Origin: Bog-473 sp036268485
Lineage (GTDB): Bacteria; Actinomycetota; Acidimicrobiia; Acidimicrobiales; RAAP-2
Direction of reading: 5' to 3'
NCBI GenBank assembly: GCA_036268485.1
Contig: DATAUC010000062.1
Location: 32,938-96,937, forward strand
Length of the DNA: 64,000 nt
This document shows, in pieces, positions 1-8,236 of this stretch. The notes under the pieces are model-generated. The model worked only from the letters and a program-made list of their open reading frames with translations. It searched no databases and was not told the DNA's origin. Made by a program: the position numbers and the translations under genes. Within the stretch, counting starts at the first letter, position 1, and each line of letters starts with the position of its first letter.

Positions 1-68
1 GTTTTCCTTGGTCTGGCCCGCTCTTCGCCGGCCGCATCGAACCGTGCCGGGGCGGCCGGTCGGCGCAG

Positions 69-938
69 TCACCCCGTTACAGGCCCTCGCTGCAACACAA
101 GCGCCGGCTCAGGGAGCACGCCTTCAAGATGGCGGGTGGCGGCATCGACCACGGCGTAGCCCAGGCCAAAGGTTCGGATCACCAGCGCGGCAGGTAGGTC
201 GAGCCTCAGGGCAGGGACGGCAAAGGTGAGCCGAAGGCGCGGCGCCGTGAGGGACTCTCCGTGGGCGGCGAACCCGGCCCGGGCCGCGGTCCAAGCGGCC
301 TTGTCGAGCACGTGGCCGCAGAGGGAATCCGAAACTGCCGGCCTCTGAGGCAGTCGAGGGCGGGTTGATCCATCGGCCATCATCAGGACGATCTCGCCGT
401 CGATCTTCTCCAAGTGCGCTCCAGCTGACATCGGCGGGATGACGCCAAAGCTGACGCCGGCCACGATCGCCGCCGCGGCGGGAGTGCCGTCCAACGAGGC
501 CACGGCCGCCCCCACCAGGGCTCGCTGGTAAGGAAGGCCAGCAGTGGGCTTTCGGCCGGTTCCTTTCAGATGAGCGGGCAGCCCGTTGCGGGCCCGCAGG
601 ACGCAGTTGATCCAGCGCAGGTAGTGATTCTTGGTGCCGTCGTTGGCGGCCCGGTCGATGTTGCGGGACCAGTGGGCCACGTTCTTCTCACAGAGGTGGT
701 CGTCAAGCGTGCCATCGAGGTGTTCCATGTCCTTGGCGAACAGGCAGGTGGCGAAGAGGATCTTCTGGGCTTCTTTGGCCGTGGCGGGACCTACACCCAG
801 GGTCAGCTCACGTACCCGGGGGAGCAGGGCTTCATTCTGGTCATTCGTTAGGGCCGAACACCGATACGCCGCCACAAAGGTGTGTACGGCTGGCGGAATG
901 TGAACAACTGGGGGTTGAGGTGGGGTGTGCATCCCCAC
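69..938 (-). CDS. Hypothetical protein, no recognised family
   Basis: A 289-residue open frame starting at GTG 938, with ATG 932 as an alternative. The middle (roughly residues 55-125) is helical and rich in His, Arg, Trp and Leu. It vaguely recalls the SAM-like core-binding half of phage-type integrases, but no R-H-R-Y catalytic set is visible, so I do not call it a recombinase. The C-terminal half is Ala/Leu/Pro-rich. It sits alone at the outer end of the defence-rich region, so a mobile-element origin is plausible but unproven. Confidence 0.5.
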   Translation of the reverse strand: MGMHTPPQPPVVHIPPAVHTFVAAYRCSALTNDQNEALLPRVRELTLGVGPATAKEAQKILFATCLFAKDMEHLDGTLDDHLCEKNVAHWSRNIDRAANDGTKNHYLRWINCVLRARNGLPAHLKGTGRKPTAGLPYQRALVGAAVASLDGTPAAAAIVAGVSFGVIPPMSAGAHLEKIDGEIVLMMADGSTRPRLPQRPAVSDSLCGHVLDKAAWTAARAGFAAHGESLTAPRLRLTFAVPALRLDLPAALVIRTFGLGYAVVDAATRHLEGVLPEPALVLQRGPVTG

Positions 939-1162
939 ATAGTCCGAAGCAGCCGGTCATGCGCAAATGGGTCCCTCCACGGGGCGGGGCCAACCACCGC
1001 GGCGGCCCGATTGTGAGCACCAAGTGCCACTTCTCACCAGTTCGGAGCGCGGCGGATCCGTAAATGGAGAGGTATTTACTCAAGAACCTTGGGCCAGGCG
1101 CCGCCGCGCAGACGGTAGGCAGGGTCGACGAGATCGCCGACCTTGCAACGAAAGGAGAAGGA

Positions 1163-1507
1163 ATGGCTATCGCGCCAGACCTCATGACGCACCCACGAGA
1201 CGCAGAAGGTGTGCGCTCTCGCATAGGGCTCTCTCGGGCCCTGACCAAATTGGGCATGTTGATCCGCCAATACGCCATGGTCATGGGCGCAGAAGATGTC
1301 GGCCCAAGAGACGCCCACCGTGCCCTCAAGGCCGTCTGGAATGCCGCCCTTGAGGCTGAATCGTGGATGGGTCGTCTACCCCGCGAAGGTGATGCAGCAG
1401 GCACCGCAGTCCTGGTCCAGGCGGGCGAACTGGCCATCGAGCTCATGTGGCTCTTGGTCGGCGTGCTCGATGCCGCTGGCGGCCCCGACGGGGCACTGGC
1501 CGCCTAA
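1163..1507 (+). CDS. Small helical hypothetical protein
   Basis: A 114-residue protein starting at ATG 1163. This start is chosen because AAAGGAGAAGG lies just upstream (core AGGAG at 1153-1157, five bases from ATG). An in-frame ATG at 1064 would give 147 residues but lacks a comparable ribosome site. The sequence is almost entirely alpha-helical and ends in a Leu/Ala-rich stretch. No conserved domain was recognised. It stands alone between two minus-strand genes in the accessory region. Confidence 0.5.
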   Translation: MAIAPDLMTHPRDAEGVRSRIGLSRALTKLGMLIRQYAMVMGAEDVGPRDAHRALKAVWNAALEAESWMGRLPREGDAAGTAVLVQAGELAIELMWLLVGVLDAAGGPDGALAA

Positions 1508-1583
1508 CCCCCACCCGATGCGCCACCCAGATGAGGGTGGCGCATCGGTCGTTGAACGGGTGAGCGCTGCCCGGTGTGAACCT

Positions 1584-3071
1584 CTAGGCAGCTTGGCGAC
1601 TCAAGTTGCGCAATGCGCCCTGGGCTTGCTCGAGGCACAGTGTGAGCGTGGCGTGGAGCGATTCGAGTCCGGTCACCACCTTGCTGGCGCCGGTGCGCAC
1701 GCTCATGGCGGTTTTCATCAGCTCTTGCATCACCAGGAGGGACCGCTTGGCCTCGGCCAGCTTGGTGTCGACCGCCCCGAGGTCGCCTGTCCGGCCATCG
1801 GTCAGCTGGCGCTGGGCCTGGACCGAGAGGAGTAGGAGGGCGCTTCGGAACAGGGCTGGTTCATCCGAGGCCGGGTCATAGGCCATGACGATCCGATTAG
1901 GCGCCAGGACGGCCAGCATCTCACCACCAGGCACCAGGTCGCGCCGCGCCACCACGCCCAATGAGGCCTGGGCCTGGCGGTTGCGCTCGGCCTGGTCCAG
2001 GTAGTCGGCCCAGTTGCGCGCCCCGCCGGTGGTGCACTCGATGACCACCCGGGCGCAGCGGTCGCCGGGCTCGGCCAGTGAGACCTCGAAGATCCCGTCA
2101 CCTTTCTTGGAACCTTTGAGTGCGCCAACCGAGTTGGCGGTGGCGGTGTAGCTGGCACCCATTCCCGCCGCCACGACCTCGGCCGCGGCGCCGATCGCCG
2201 CTTCGAAGGGCAGGCCCTTGCCGGGGGAGTGGGCCTCGATGACGGCGACCGCCGCGGCCGTCTGGGCCGCCCCGATGGTGGTGCCGACCATCTCTTGAAC
2301 GCGCTCGAGACGTCCGGCGATCTCGTTGTGCGAGATGCGCTGCTGCTCGAAGAGGCGGCGCTCGAGGGCCCGAAGCGGGCTGGCCTCATTGGAGACGTCC
2401 AACGTCTTGGCGACCTCGCTGAGCGTCGTGGTCAGGGTGCTCTGCCAAGCCATCTGAGCATCGGCCATGGCTTTGGACACGATGCCCTTGATTGATTCGA
2501 TGACGGGCGCCCTCTCGCCTCCGAGCAAGCGCTCGAGCTCGCGTTCGACCGCCTCTACGCCACCCTTGACCGATCGTGCCATCTCGACGCTGACCGTCTT
2601 GCTGGCGCTGTCGATGATCTTGCCGGTCTCTTCAGTGGCTGCTTTCGTTGCGGCGACCGTCAGCTCGACTGTGGCGGACGCGGCACGTTGGGCATCGGTG
2701 ATCATGGCCTGGCCGGCCGTCTCTGCCCTCTCAGCCAACTGTGCCACCGTCCCTGAGAGTGCGGTGACGCTGCTCGAATCGGCCGTGGACGCCAGTACCC
2801 GGGCCCCGACGGCAACCGCAGTCCTGACGAAAGGCGCGAGATCCGCGGAGGCAGTGACTTCGGGCCCGGCCAGTTCCCCTCGGCGCCCGCTTGTCCACCG
2901 AGAGGCCTCGAGGGCGACCTCTGAGTCCTCGATGAGCAGTTCCTCGATCCAGAGACCCTTCTCCTCGAGGAGGCGAGCGCCTCTCCGGTGACTGGATCCA
3001 GGTTGCGGAGCCGACCTGCGTGGTTCCCTTGCCTGAGAGCCCATTTCGCTGCCTCGTTCGGCCTGTCCCAT
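1584..3071 (-). CDS. Coiled-coil protein with PD-(D/E)xK-like C-terminal domain
   Basis: A 495-residue protein. ATG 3071 is chosen for its AGGAGG site ten bases upstream; the frame runs open further up without a better start. Residues about 90-285 are long Ala/Glu/Lys-rich helices typical of a coiled coil. The C-terminal part has GDGIFEV (about 324-330), then RVVIEC (about 341-346), then a helix beginning NWADYLDQAERNR. This resembles the DUF2130/RmuC-type nuclease core, in which an acidic residue is followed by E-x-K and a helix. Here the position expected to be the catalytic Lys reads T, so it may be an inactive or divergent nuclease. The fold assignment is inference from motif layout. Its location beside a CBASS-like pair and an RM operon fits a defence or DNA-interacting role. 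Confidence 0.55.
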   Translation of the reverse strand: MGQAERGSEMGSQAREPRRSAPQPGSSHRRGARLLEEKGLWIEELLIEDSEVALEASRWTSGRRGELAGPEVTASADLAPFVRTAVAVGARVLASTADSSSVTALSGTVAQLAERAETAGQAMITDAQRAASATVELTVAATKAATEETGKIIDSASKTVSVEMARSVKGGVEAVERELERLLGGERAPVIESIKGIVSKAMADAQMAWQSTLTTTLSEVAKTLDVSNEASPLRALERRLFEQQRISHNEIAGRLERVQEMVGTTIGAAQTAAAVAVIEAHSPGKGLPFEAAIGAAAEVVAAGMGASYTATANSVGALKGSKKGDGIFEVSLAEPGDRCARVVIECTTGGARNWADYLDQAERNRQAQASLGVVARRDLVPGGEMLAVLAPNRIVMAYDPASDEPALFRSALLLLSVQAQRQLTDGRTGDLGAVDTKLAEAKRSLLVMQELMKTAMSVRTGASKVVTGLESLHATLTLCLEQAQGALRNLSRQAA

Positions 3072-3273
3072 TGTGCACCTACCTCCTGCCCCAATCGGGG
3101 CGTTGTGGACGCTGCGAAGGCGAAAGTGGTGCTCCCTTCCATCCCGGCACTCCCTTTGAAACAGGTCACAATGATCGTGGCTGCATTGGCCTGGCAGCAC
3201 CCTCAACCAGCTGCGGGGCAGCAGCCTGTGTCGGGGCGACTGCGCCCAGGTTGATACCGCAAACCATTGGATC

Positions 3274-3897
3274 ATGCACATACCAGTTCCACCACCATTG
3301 ACCAACCCGCTTCTTGGGACCAACCTGCTGCCTTTTGGCGGCGAGGCCTATCTCGTGCCGCAGTTCCTGACCCCCCATGAGGCCGATCGCACCCTGGGGC
3401 AACTGCTCGTCGAGCTGCCATGGGAGCAGAAGCACGTGAAGCTGTACGGCAAGGTGCACCCGGTGCCTCGTCTTACCGCTTGGAGTGGCGACGTGGCGTA
3501 CAAATACTCGGGCGTCATTCATGAGCCCGCACCGTGGTCACCAACGCTCGAAGCCGTCCGAGAGCGCGTGAGCCATGTCGTCCCGCGGCCAAATGGCGTG
3601 TTGGGCAATCTCTACCGCGGCGGTGTGGACACGGTCGGCTATCACGCCGACAACGAGAAGGTGTTCGGCCCGTACCCGATCATCGCGTCGGTCAGCCTCG
3701 GGGCGGAACGCCGCTTCACCTTGCAGCTCAACGACAACCACAGCGACAAGGTTGAGATGGTGCTGCCACACGGCAGCCTCTTGGTCATGGCCGGCGAGAC
3801 CCAGACGAGGTGGAAGCACACCGTGCCGCCCGCTCGAAAGTCAGAGGGACACGTTGGTACCCGGGTGAACCTGACATTCCGGAAGCTGGTTGACTGA
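3274..3897 (+). CDS. AlkB-family 2-oxoglutarate/Fe(II) dioxygenase
   Basis: A 207-residue protein with the full AlkB signature. The HxD pair is in GYHADNE (H124, D126), the distal iron ligand is H182 in RWKHTVPP, and the 2-oxoglutarate-binding arginines are in TRVNLTFR (R197 and R203). NLYRGGVDTVGYHAD matches the nucleotide-recognition region of the ALKBH2/3-like group. Family knowledge predicts oxidative removal of alkyl adducts such as 1-methyladenine and 3-methylcytosine from DNA or RNA. It is transcribed alone on the plus strand between two minus-strand genes. No clear Shine-Dalgarno precedes ATG 3274. Repair of self-alkylated DNA is likely, but its place inside a defence region is notable. 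Confidence 0.88.
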   Translation: MHIPVPPPLTNPLLGTNLLPFGGEAYLVPQFLTPHEADRTLGQLLVELPWEQKHVKLYGKVHPVPRLTAWSGDVAYKYSGVIHEPAPWSPTLEAVRERVSHVVPRPNGVLGNLYRGGVDTVGYHADNEKVFGPYPIIASVSLGAERRFTLQLNDNHSDKVEMVLPHGSLLVMAGETQTRWKHTVPPARKSEGHVGTRVNLTFRKLVD

Positions 3898-3923
3898 AGG
3901 CGACGGGAGGCAGTGCAGGTGGG

Positions 3924-4616
3924 TTAGGCGATCATCTCCATCCTCAGACCGCGGCCATCGAGGTCTCCCCCGAGTTGGCGGTGAGTGCGGGTCGCCCAGC
4001 GCCGCGCGCTCCAGGCGGCCACGAATGCATCGAGCACATCGTCTGGCTGAGTGCCCGGGAACCGCTGGCCGGCGTAATGGTCAACGTCATCGAACACGGT
4101 CCGCAGCGCGGCGAGTCGCTCGGCTCGACCGTTGGGCCTCCTCTTGTGATGGCTCATGGGCCTTCCGACCAAGATGGTGAAGCTCACTTCTGGGTGCACT
4201 TCGACGAAGGATTGCTGACGCTCGGGTGTGAGGAGCTGGTCTACCTCCCTGATCTTGGGGAGGATGGCGAAGGCCTGCTTCGAGATTGCCTTGCCTGAAA
4301 TCGACCGGGACTTCTCACAGGCCACTTCGTAGGATTGGGCGTCGAGCACGCCACGGACGGGTGCTGGGAACACCGAGCTTCTGCGGTCTCCGATCAGCTT
4401 TCGAGCTTCGAAGTCACAAGGCCGAGAATCGGTGGGCGAGAGGCCAATGGGAATGTCGATGGCGGCGGCTGAGAGTCGGCCGGAGTCGAGATCGGCGATC
4501 AAGGGCGCCAGGTCCGTGAGTACCGTCACTTCGGACGTGCCGTTGCCGTCGGCCGGCGTCGTCACCAAAACCCAACCAACACGACACCCGTCGAGACTAC
4601 CCACCAACTTCGTCAT
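3924..4616 (-). CDS. DUF429 family protein (RNase H-like fold)
   Basis: A 230-residue protein. ATG 4616 is chosen because AAGGA sits six bases upstream and the product begins with the typical strand VGSLDGCRVGWVLV. The pattern DGCRxGW, then AAIDIPIGL and CDFEARKLIG, then EVHPEVSF and PDDVLDAFVAAW is the DUF429 set of conserved acidic positions, predicted to be an RNase H-like nuclease core. Biochemical function is unproven for the family. It starts 11 bases after the CD-NTase stop and is probably cotranscribed with it and the SLATT gene. A role in the same defence unit is therefore possible, although DUF429 genes also occur as orphans; a second one is in this window. Confidence 0.75.
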   Translation of the reverse strand: MTKLVGSLDGCRVGWVLVTTPADGNGTSEVTVLTDLAPLIADLDSGRLSAAAIDIPIGLSPTDSRPCDFEARKLIGDRRSSVFPAPVRGVLDAQSYEVACEKSRSISGKAISKQAFAILPKIREVDQLLTPERQQSFVEVHPEVSFTILVGRPMSHHKRRPNGRAERLAALRTVFDDVDHYAGQRFPGTQPDDVLDAFVAAWSARRWATRTHRQLGGDLDGRGLRMEMIA

Positions 4617-4626
4617 CAGGAGTCCT

Positions 4627-5490
4627 TTATCGAGCGGGGAACTGCCCTCCGAAGAGCAGGTTGAGGTAACTAAAGGCTTCGGCGGGCTTGTCGGCCCGGT
4701 ACGCATCGAGTGCCTTCCGGGCCCTAGTTGCGGCGGTGTTCACCTTGGACAAAGCATCCTCAGCCTTGGCCGTTGTTGAGCAGGCGTAGAAGCGAGTAGT
4801 GACACCCTTGGGATCATTCATTGGACCGAGACTGATCTTGGCAAGGTGCTCGAACAAGAAGCAGACGTCACAGACGGGAACAAACGACTTATCTCCAGAG
4901 AGGTATTGGGCGGCACGCATTTCGAGGTAGAAAGACGACATCGGCACGTTGTTGTAGTACTTCCACGCCTTGGCGAGGCGAGCGAGCTTCTTGGCCCCAC
5001 CGGCGATGGCCGCTTCTTTGTTGACGTCGTTGACGTAGGAAAGGTGCTCAAGCGGTGCTGATTCCATCCACTCGACTCCACCTACGCCTGGGATGTCGTA
5101 CAGGGCAGGATCTTTGTCGTTCTTCCGGTAGCCCGGGATGACCTCCCAGGTTTCCGCGCCAGCGCTGAATTCCACGACCACCGCCGGTCGGCTGATCCGC
5201 ACCGTGGTGTGCGGGAAACTCTTCGAGAGCGCCCCTTTTACGCGATCGAGTGCGGTGCCAGAGGTACCCGGCTTGTCCTTGAGGCTGACCAACAAATCGA
5301 CGTCGCAATGACCCCGCACACCAGTGCCATGGCTGAAGGACCCCGCCTCCCTAAAGAGCTGAACGTCCAACGCATTCCGCAACGAAGTCTCGACACTTGA
5401 TCGGTGAGAGGCCGCTGCGCTTCTCTGCGTCTCGAGGGGGACGAGTCGCGTGAGAAAGGTGTCGAACCCTTGGGCCACGGTAAGTGCCAT
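4627..5490 (-). CDS. CD-NTase/DncV-like nucleotidyltransferase (CBASS-type signal synthase)
   Basis: A 287-residue protein. The motif GSFSHGTGVRGHCDVDLLV (residues 50-68) supplies the G-S loop and the D63-x-D65 metal ligands of the polymerase-beta superfamily, in the form seen in SMODS/CD-NTase enzymes. A third acidic position is E116 in TWEVIP, where Asp is commoner. The helical C-terminal half fits the OAS/cGAS-like architecture. Family knowledge predicts synthesis of a cyclic di- or trinucleotide from NTPs on phage infection. The start is ATG 5490 (GTG 5493 also possible) with AAGGAG upstream, overlapping the stop of the SLATT gene, so the two are translationally coupled. No E1/E2 or JAB ancillary genes are adjacent, as in minimal two-gene CBASS. 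Confidence 0.82.
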   Translation of the reverse strand: MALTVAQGFDTFLTRLVPLETQRSAAASHRSSVETSLRNALDVQLFREAGSFSHGTGVRGHCDVDLLVSLKDKPGTSGTALDRVKGALSKSFPHTTVRISRPAVVVEFSAGAETWEVIPGYRKNDKDPALYDIPGVGGVEWMESAPLEHLSYVNDVNKEAAIAGGAKKLARLAKAWKYYNNVPMSSFYLEMRAAQYLSGDKSFVPVCDVCFLFEHLAKISLGPMNDPKGVTTRFYACSTTAKAEDALSKVNTAATRARKALDAYRADKPAEAFSYLNLLFGGQFPAR

Positions 5491-5876
5491 CACTGCTCCT
5501 TTGGTTCGTCCACTGCGTACGACTGTCCGCCGCTGTCGATGTTCGCCTGAGCTCGCCTGCGCGACCGTCGATTGGGAGGCTCTGCCGTCTTGTTCTGCTC
5601 ATCGCGCCGCGAAGTGAGTTCCGCCAACATCTGGCGGGCATCATCCAGAGGCATGTACGGAAGATCAATCTCGCGTGCTTGGCGGGCCGCGGTCTGTATC
5701 TCGAGGTACGCATTGGCAGCGGACGATGCCTGGTTCATGTGGTGAGAGGCGTTGATCGTGGTGAGGACAGCTCCGAATCCAGCTGCCGCAATGGCGAGTA
5801 TGCCGGCGGTGATGCGCCCGGCTGTAGCTGCCAGCGCCGTGGCGCCGGATGCCGCGGCCAGGAGGCTGGCGGGCAA
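5490..5876 (-). CDS. SLATT-domain two-TM effector (N-terminus broken or frameshifted)
   Basis: The readable frame from TTG 5876 gives 128 residues: two hydrophobic segments (ASLLAAASGATALAATAGR and AGILAIAAAGFGAVLTT), then an amphipathic helix and a basic Arg-rich tail. This is the SLATT layout (SMODS and SLOG-associating two-TM effector). The same frame stays open to about 6008 and reads the conserved SLATT lead-in (VEESATYSS, then QFEQTKQWRGINLLLG), but contains no ATG, GTG or TTG there. An ATG at 6016 opens a different frame that stops after 20 residues at about 5954. The gene therefore looks frameshifted, or starts unusually. It overlaps the CD-NTase start and is the predicted membrane-disrupting effector sensing its cyclic nucleotide. 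Confidence 0.68.
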   Translation of the reverse strand: MPASLLAAASGATALAATAGRITAGILAIAAAGFGAVLTTINASHHMNQASSAANAYLEIQTAARQAREIDLPYMPLDDARQMLAELTSRRDEQNKTAEPPNRRSRRRAQANIDSGGQSYAVDEPKEQ

Positions 5877-6198
5877 CCCGAGCAGGAGATTGATCCCTCG
5901 CCACTGTTTCGTCTGCTCGAACTGTGCCTGAGAACTGTAGGTGGCGCTTTCCTCTACTCGCTGAAGTCGGCCTCTATGGCCGATCGTCTCTCTGCGTCCT
6001 CTGGTCCCTCAGCCATCACAAAGACAGGCTAAGGGAGGGTTGTGACAACCCGAGGTGCACTTCACTCTCAAGGTCCGAAAGCTCCTTGTCTTGGATAGCC
6101 ACTCCATTGTTAAGTCCATTTCTCCTGGTCAGCTGGCCAAAGCTTAGCTGTGTACGAGGACAGTCTCAAGTTCGGTTAGGGGATGTTGACGAAAAGTA

Positions 6199-6226
6199 TT
6201 GACAATCACACGTACACATCTATACT
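6199..6226 (+). promoter_or_regulatory. Promoter of the RM operon (leaderless)
   Basis: TTGACA at 6199-6204, a 16-base spacer and TATACT at 6221-6226 make the strongest sigma-70-type promoter in the window. The start codon ATG 6234 begins seven bases after the -10, so the transcript would be leaderless. GTTGAC (6185-6190) and GTCAAC (6228-6233) flank the promoter as an inverted repeat and could be a small operator. Confidence 0.72.
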
Positions 6227-6233
6227 GGTCAAC

Positions 6234-6725
6234 ATGCGATCACACAAGCAGGAGAGCGGGCCCCGGCACTTGGTCCTCATCGACATCGAAAACATGGCCG
6301 GGACGCCCAGTCCAACGGCTCTGGACGTGGATCAGGTGAAGGCTGCGCTTCGGACGGCCATCCCAGACCTAGAACAGGCACAGTGCGTCGTGGCTTGTAG
6401 TCATCGGGCGGCTGCCGTCGTCTCGTTCGGGTTCCCCGCGGCGCTGCGACGCTGGCGATCTGGGATCGATGGTGCGGACCGGGCCCTTATGGGCGAACTC
6501 AGTGACCTCCGCGTGATGAAGCGGTTCGGCAAAGTGACAATCTGCTCTGGCGACGGGATTTTCACCGAGAGCATTGCTGCAATCGCAGAACTTGGAGTCG
6601 AAACAACCGTGGTATCGCTTCAGGGTCATCTCTCAAAGCGCTTGAAGTGCGCGGCCCGCAGCGTTGTTTTGGTCGCACTCGGCGATACGCCGCCGCCCGT
6701 CAGCGCACTCAAGGGGGCCGCATGA
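6234..6725 (+). CDS. NYN-domain (PIN-like) ribonuclease
   Basis: A 163-residue protein. HLVLIDIENMAG (D17, E19, N20) is the first-strand motif of NYN domains, and TICSGDGIFT (D107) matches the conserved S-GD-xF motif; D79 and D82 are further candidate acidic ligands. Family knowledge predicts metal-dependent RNA cleavage. The start is ATG 6234, seven bases after a consensus -10; the open frame goes further upstream but would lie inside the promoter. The stop overlaps the ATG of the next gene (ATGA), so it is the first cistron of the seven-gene RM operon. An NYN nuclease is not a standard type I RM component. It may act as an RNA-directed back-up or toxin. Confidence 0.78.
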   Translation: MRSHKQESGPRHLVLIDIENMAGTPSPTALDVDQVKAALRTAIPDLEQAQCVVACSHRAAAVVSFGFPAALRRWRSGIDGADRALMGELSDLRVMKRFGKVTICSGDGIFTESIAAIAELGVETTVVSLQGHLSKRLKCAARSVVLVALGDTPPPVSALKGAA

Positions 6726-8236
6726 GCGACAAAGCGAATGTTCAACTGGTTTCAATGGCGGACATCGCCCGCATGGCTGGACAGTCCCGGGCAACTGTGG
6801 GGAACTGGAAGGCTCGTGAGGACGACTTCCCTGAAGAGCACAGCAGGGGCAAGAGAGGTCCGCTCTACGATCGTGAGCTCATCGCCCGGTGGTTGGCGGC
6901 AAAAGGTCGCATCACGGCGACTGCACCAATTGGATCTCAGTTGTTCGGGCAAGTCGACGAGGAGTTCGCTCGCGGGTTCGACCCAGACGTCGTCTTGGAA
7001 CTGTGGTTGGTTGTGTTGGCCTTGCGTTGCCTACTTCCCGAAGCCTCTTGGTCTCGTATCGCCGGCGCCGAGCCGGCGATGCTTGAAGATCAAGTTCGAT
7101 CGGCCGCCCATCAATGGCTCGGAGATGCAGCCGACCTTTTGCCCCGAGTGGCTCTGCCGGTGGCGGGGCTTGAAGGTGTTGTGAGGGGTGTGTCCGCACT
7201 CGATCAGGGCGGAATCTTGGATACCGCGGATTTTGTACTCGACAGACTGCTCCAGGGACATGGCCACATGGGGCACGGAAAGTTCTCCACCCCAAGGAGC
7301 CTTCGCTCTCTGATGACGGAACTTTGTGGCCCTGGTGCGTCATTCTACGACCCGGCAGCCGGGGCTGGCCGGTTACTGATCGAAGTGGCTGAGGCGAGCA
7401 ATACTTTTCTGCCCCCAGCTCTTTTCGGTCAGGAGCCGAACGTCCACATCAGGAGCATTTGCGAGTTGAACCTGAAGATTCATGGACTTGAAGCGACGAT
7501 CAAGTTGGACAACGTCCTGTTTTATGACCTCTTCCCGGATGCCCAGTTCGACCGAGTCGTATGCGATCCACCATGGGGTCAACGGCTTCCCGAGACCAGC
7601 GCACTTGTCGACGATCCACGCTGGATCTGGGGTGAGCCCACGGGCGATGCAAGCACGGCGTGGATTCAGCACTGCCTGTACCACTTAGGGCCGGAAGGTA
7701 AGGCTGTCATTGCCCTGCCGCCGAAGATTCTCTTTGAGAAGGGTCGGACGGCCCGAACGCTCCAAGGCATCATCAAGGCGGGACTTCTCGAGGCCGTGGT
7801 CAGCCTTCCACCCGGATTACTCCCAGGCGCCTCTATCGGGTGCGCTGTGCTGGTGTTCGCGAAGGGCCGGCCCACGGTGGACGGGAAGCCATCTCCTGCG
7901 TTGATGATCAACATCGACGATGCCCAGTTGGAGGGAGTCGGTAGGGAGAGGTCGCTCGCGCCCGGCCTTATCGCCTCGATCGGTGAAATTTATCGTAACT
8001 GGACTTCCGGCACGTCTCCCAACTCAGAGATTGCTTCGACAGCCCAGTACGATGATCTTGCTGAGAATGCCTTTGACCTGAGTCCTCGACGCTACGTGGT
8101 GCCAAGCACCGTCCTTGTTGACACGACGGCGCTCCTTCACCAGCAACAGGAACTGATCCGGCGACTCGGCGACTCGCTGGACACATGCAAGAAGACTGAT
8201 GCCCAACTGATCCGCCTGTTGCAGGAGCAGTCGTGA
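6722..8236 (+). CDS. N6-adenine DNA methylase, HsdM-like, with N-terminal HTH
   Basis: A 504-residue protein. Residues 12-31 (ADIARMAGQSRATVGNWKA) form a MerR/excisionase-like helix-turn-helix. The methylase core has STPRSLRSLM (189-198), SAM-binding motif I DPAAGAG (210-216) and catalytic motif IV CDPPWG (281-286), so DPPW replaces the NPPF usual in HsdM. It is distinct from the second methylase at 8931. Gamma-class N6-adenine methylation is expected. The ATG overlaps the NYN stop, and the next gene, a short specificity protein, starts at its own stop. These two probably form one modification module whose target is set by that partner. The fused DNA-binding HTH is unusual. Confidence 0.8.
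   Translation: MSDKANVQLVSMADIARMAGQSRATVGNWKAREDDFPEEHSRGKRGPLYDRELIARWLAAKGRITATAPIGSQLFGQVDEEFARGFDPDVVLELWLVVLALRCLLPEASWSRIAGAEPAMLEDQVRSAAHQWLGDAADLLPRVALPVAGLEGVVRGVSALDQGGILDTADFVLDRLLQGHGHMGHGKFSTPRSLRSLMTELCGPGASFYDPAAGAGRLLIEVAEASNTFLPPALFGQEPNVHIRSICELNLKIHGLEATIKLDNVLFYDLFPDAQFDRVVCDPPWGQRLPETSALVDDPRWIWGEPTGDASTAWIQHCLYHLGPEGKAVIALPPKILFEKGRTARTLQGIIKAGLLEAVVSLPPGLLPGASIGCAVLVFAKGRPTVDGKPSPALMINIDDAQLEGVGRERSLAPGLIASIGEIYRNWTSGTSPNSEIASTAQYDDLAENAFDLSPRRYVVPSTVLVDTTALLHQQQELIRRLGDSLDTCKKTDAQLIRLLQEQS

Noticed and set aside
69..938. Tyrosine recombinase/integrase for an ssrA island
   Set aside because: Only a vague resemblance in the N-terminal helices; no R...H-x-x-R...Y catalytic set.
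1064..1162. Longer start for the 114-residue protein
   Set aside because: A strong ribosome site sits at the internal ATG 1163, none at 1064.
3924..6016. Complete CBASS with E1/E2/JAB ancillary proteins
   Set aside because: No such genes nearby; the JAMM gene at 17891 belongs to the cysteine operon with cysO and cysM.
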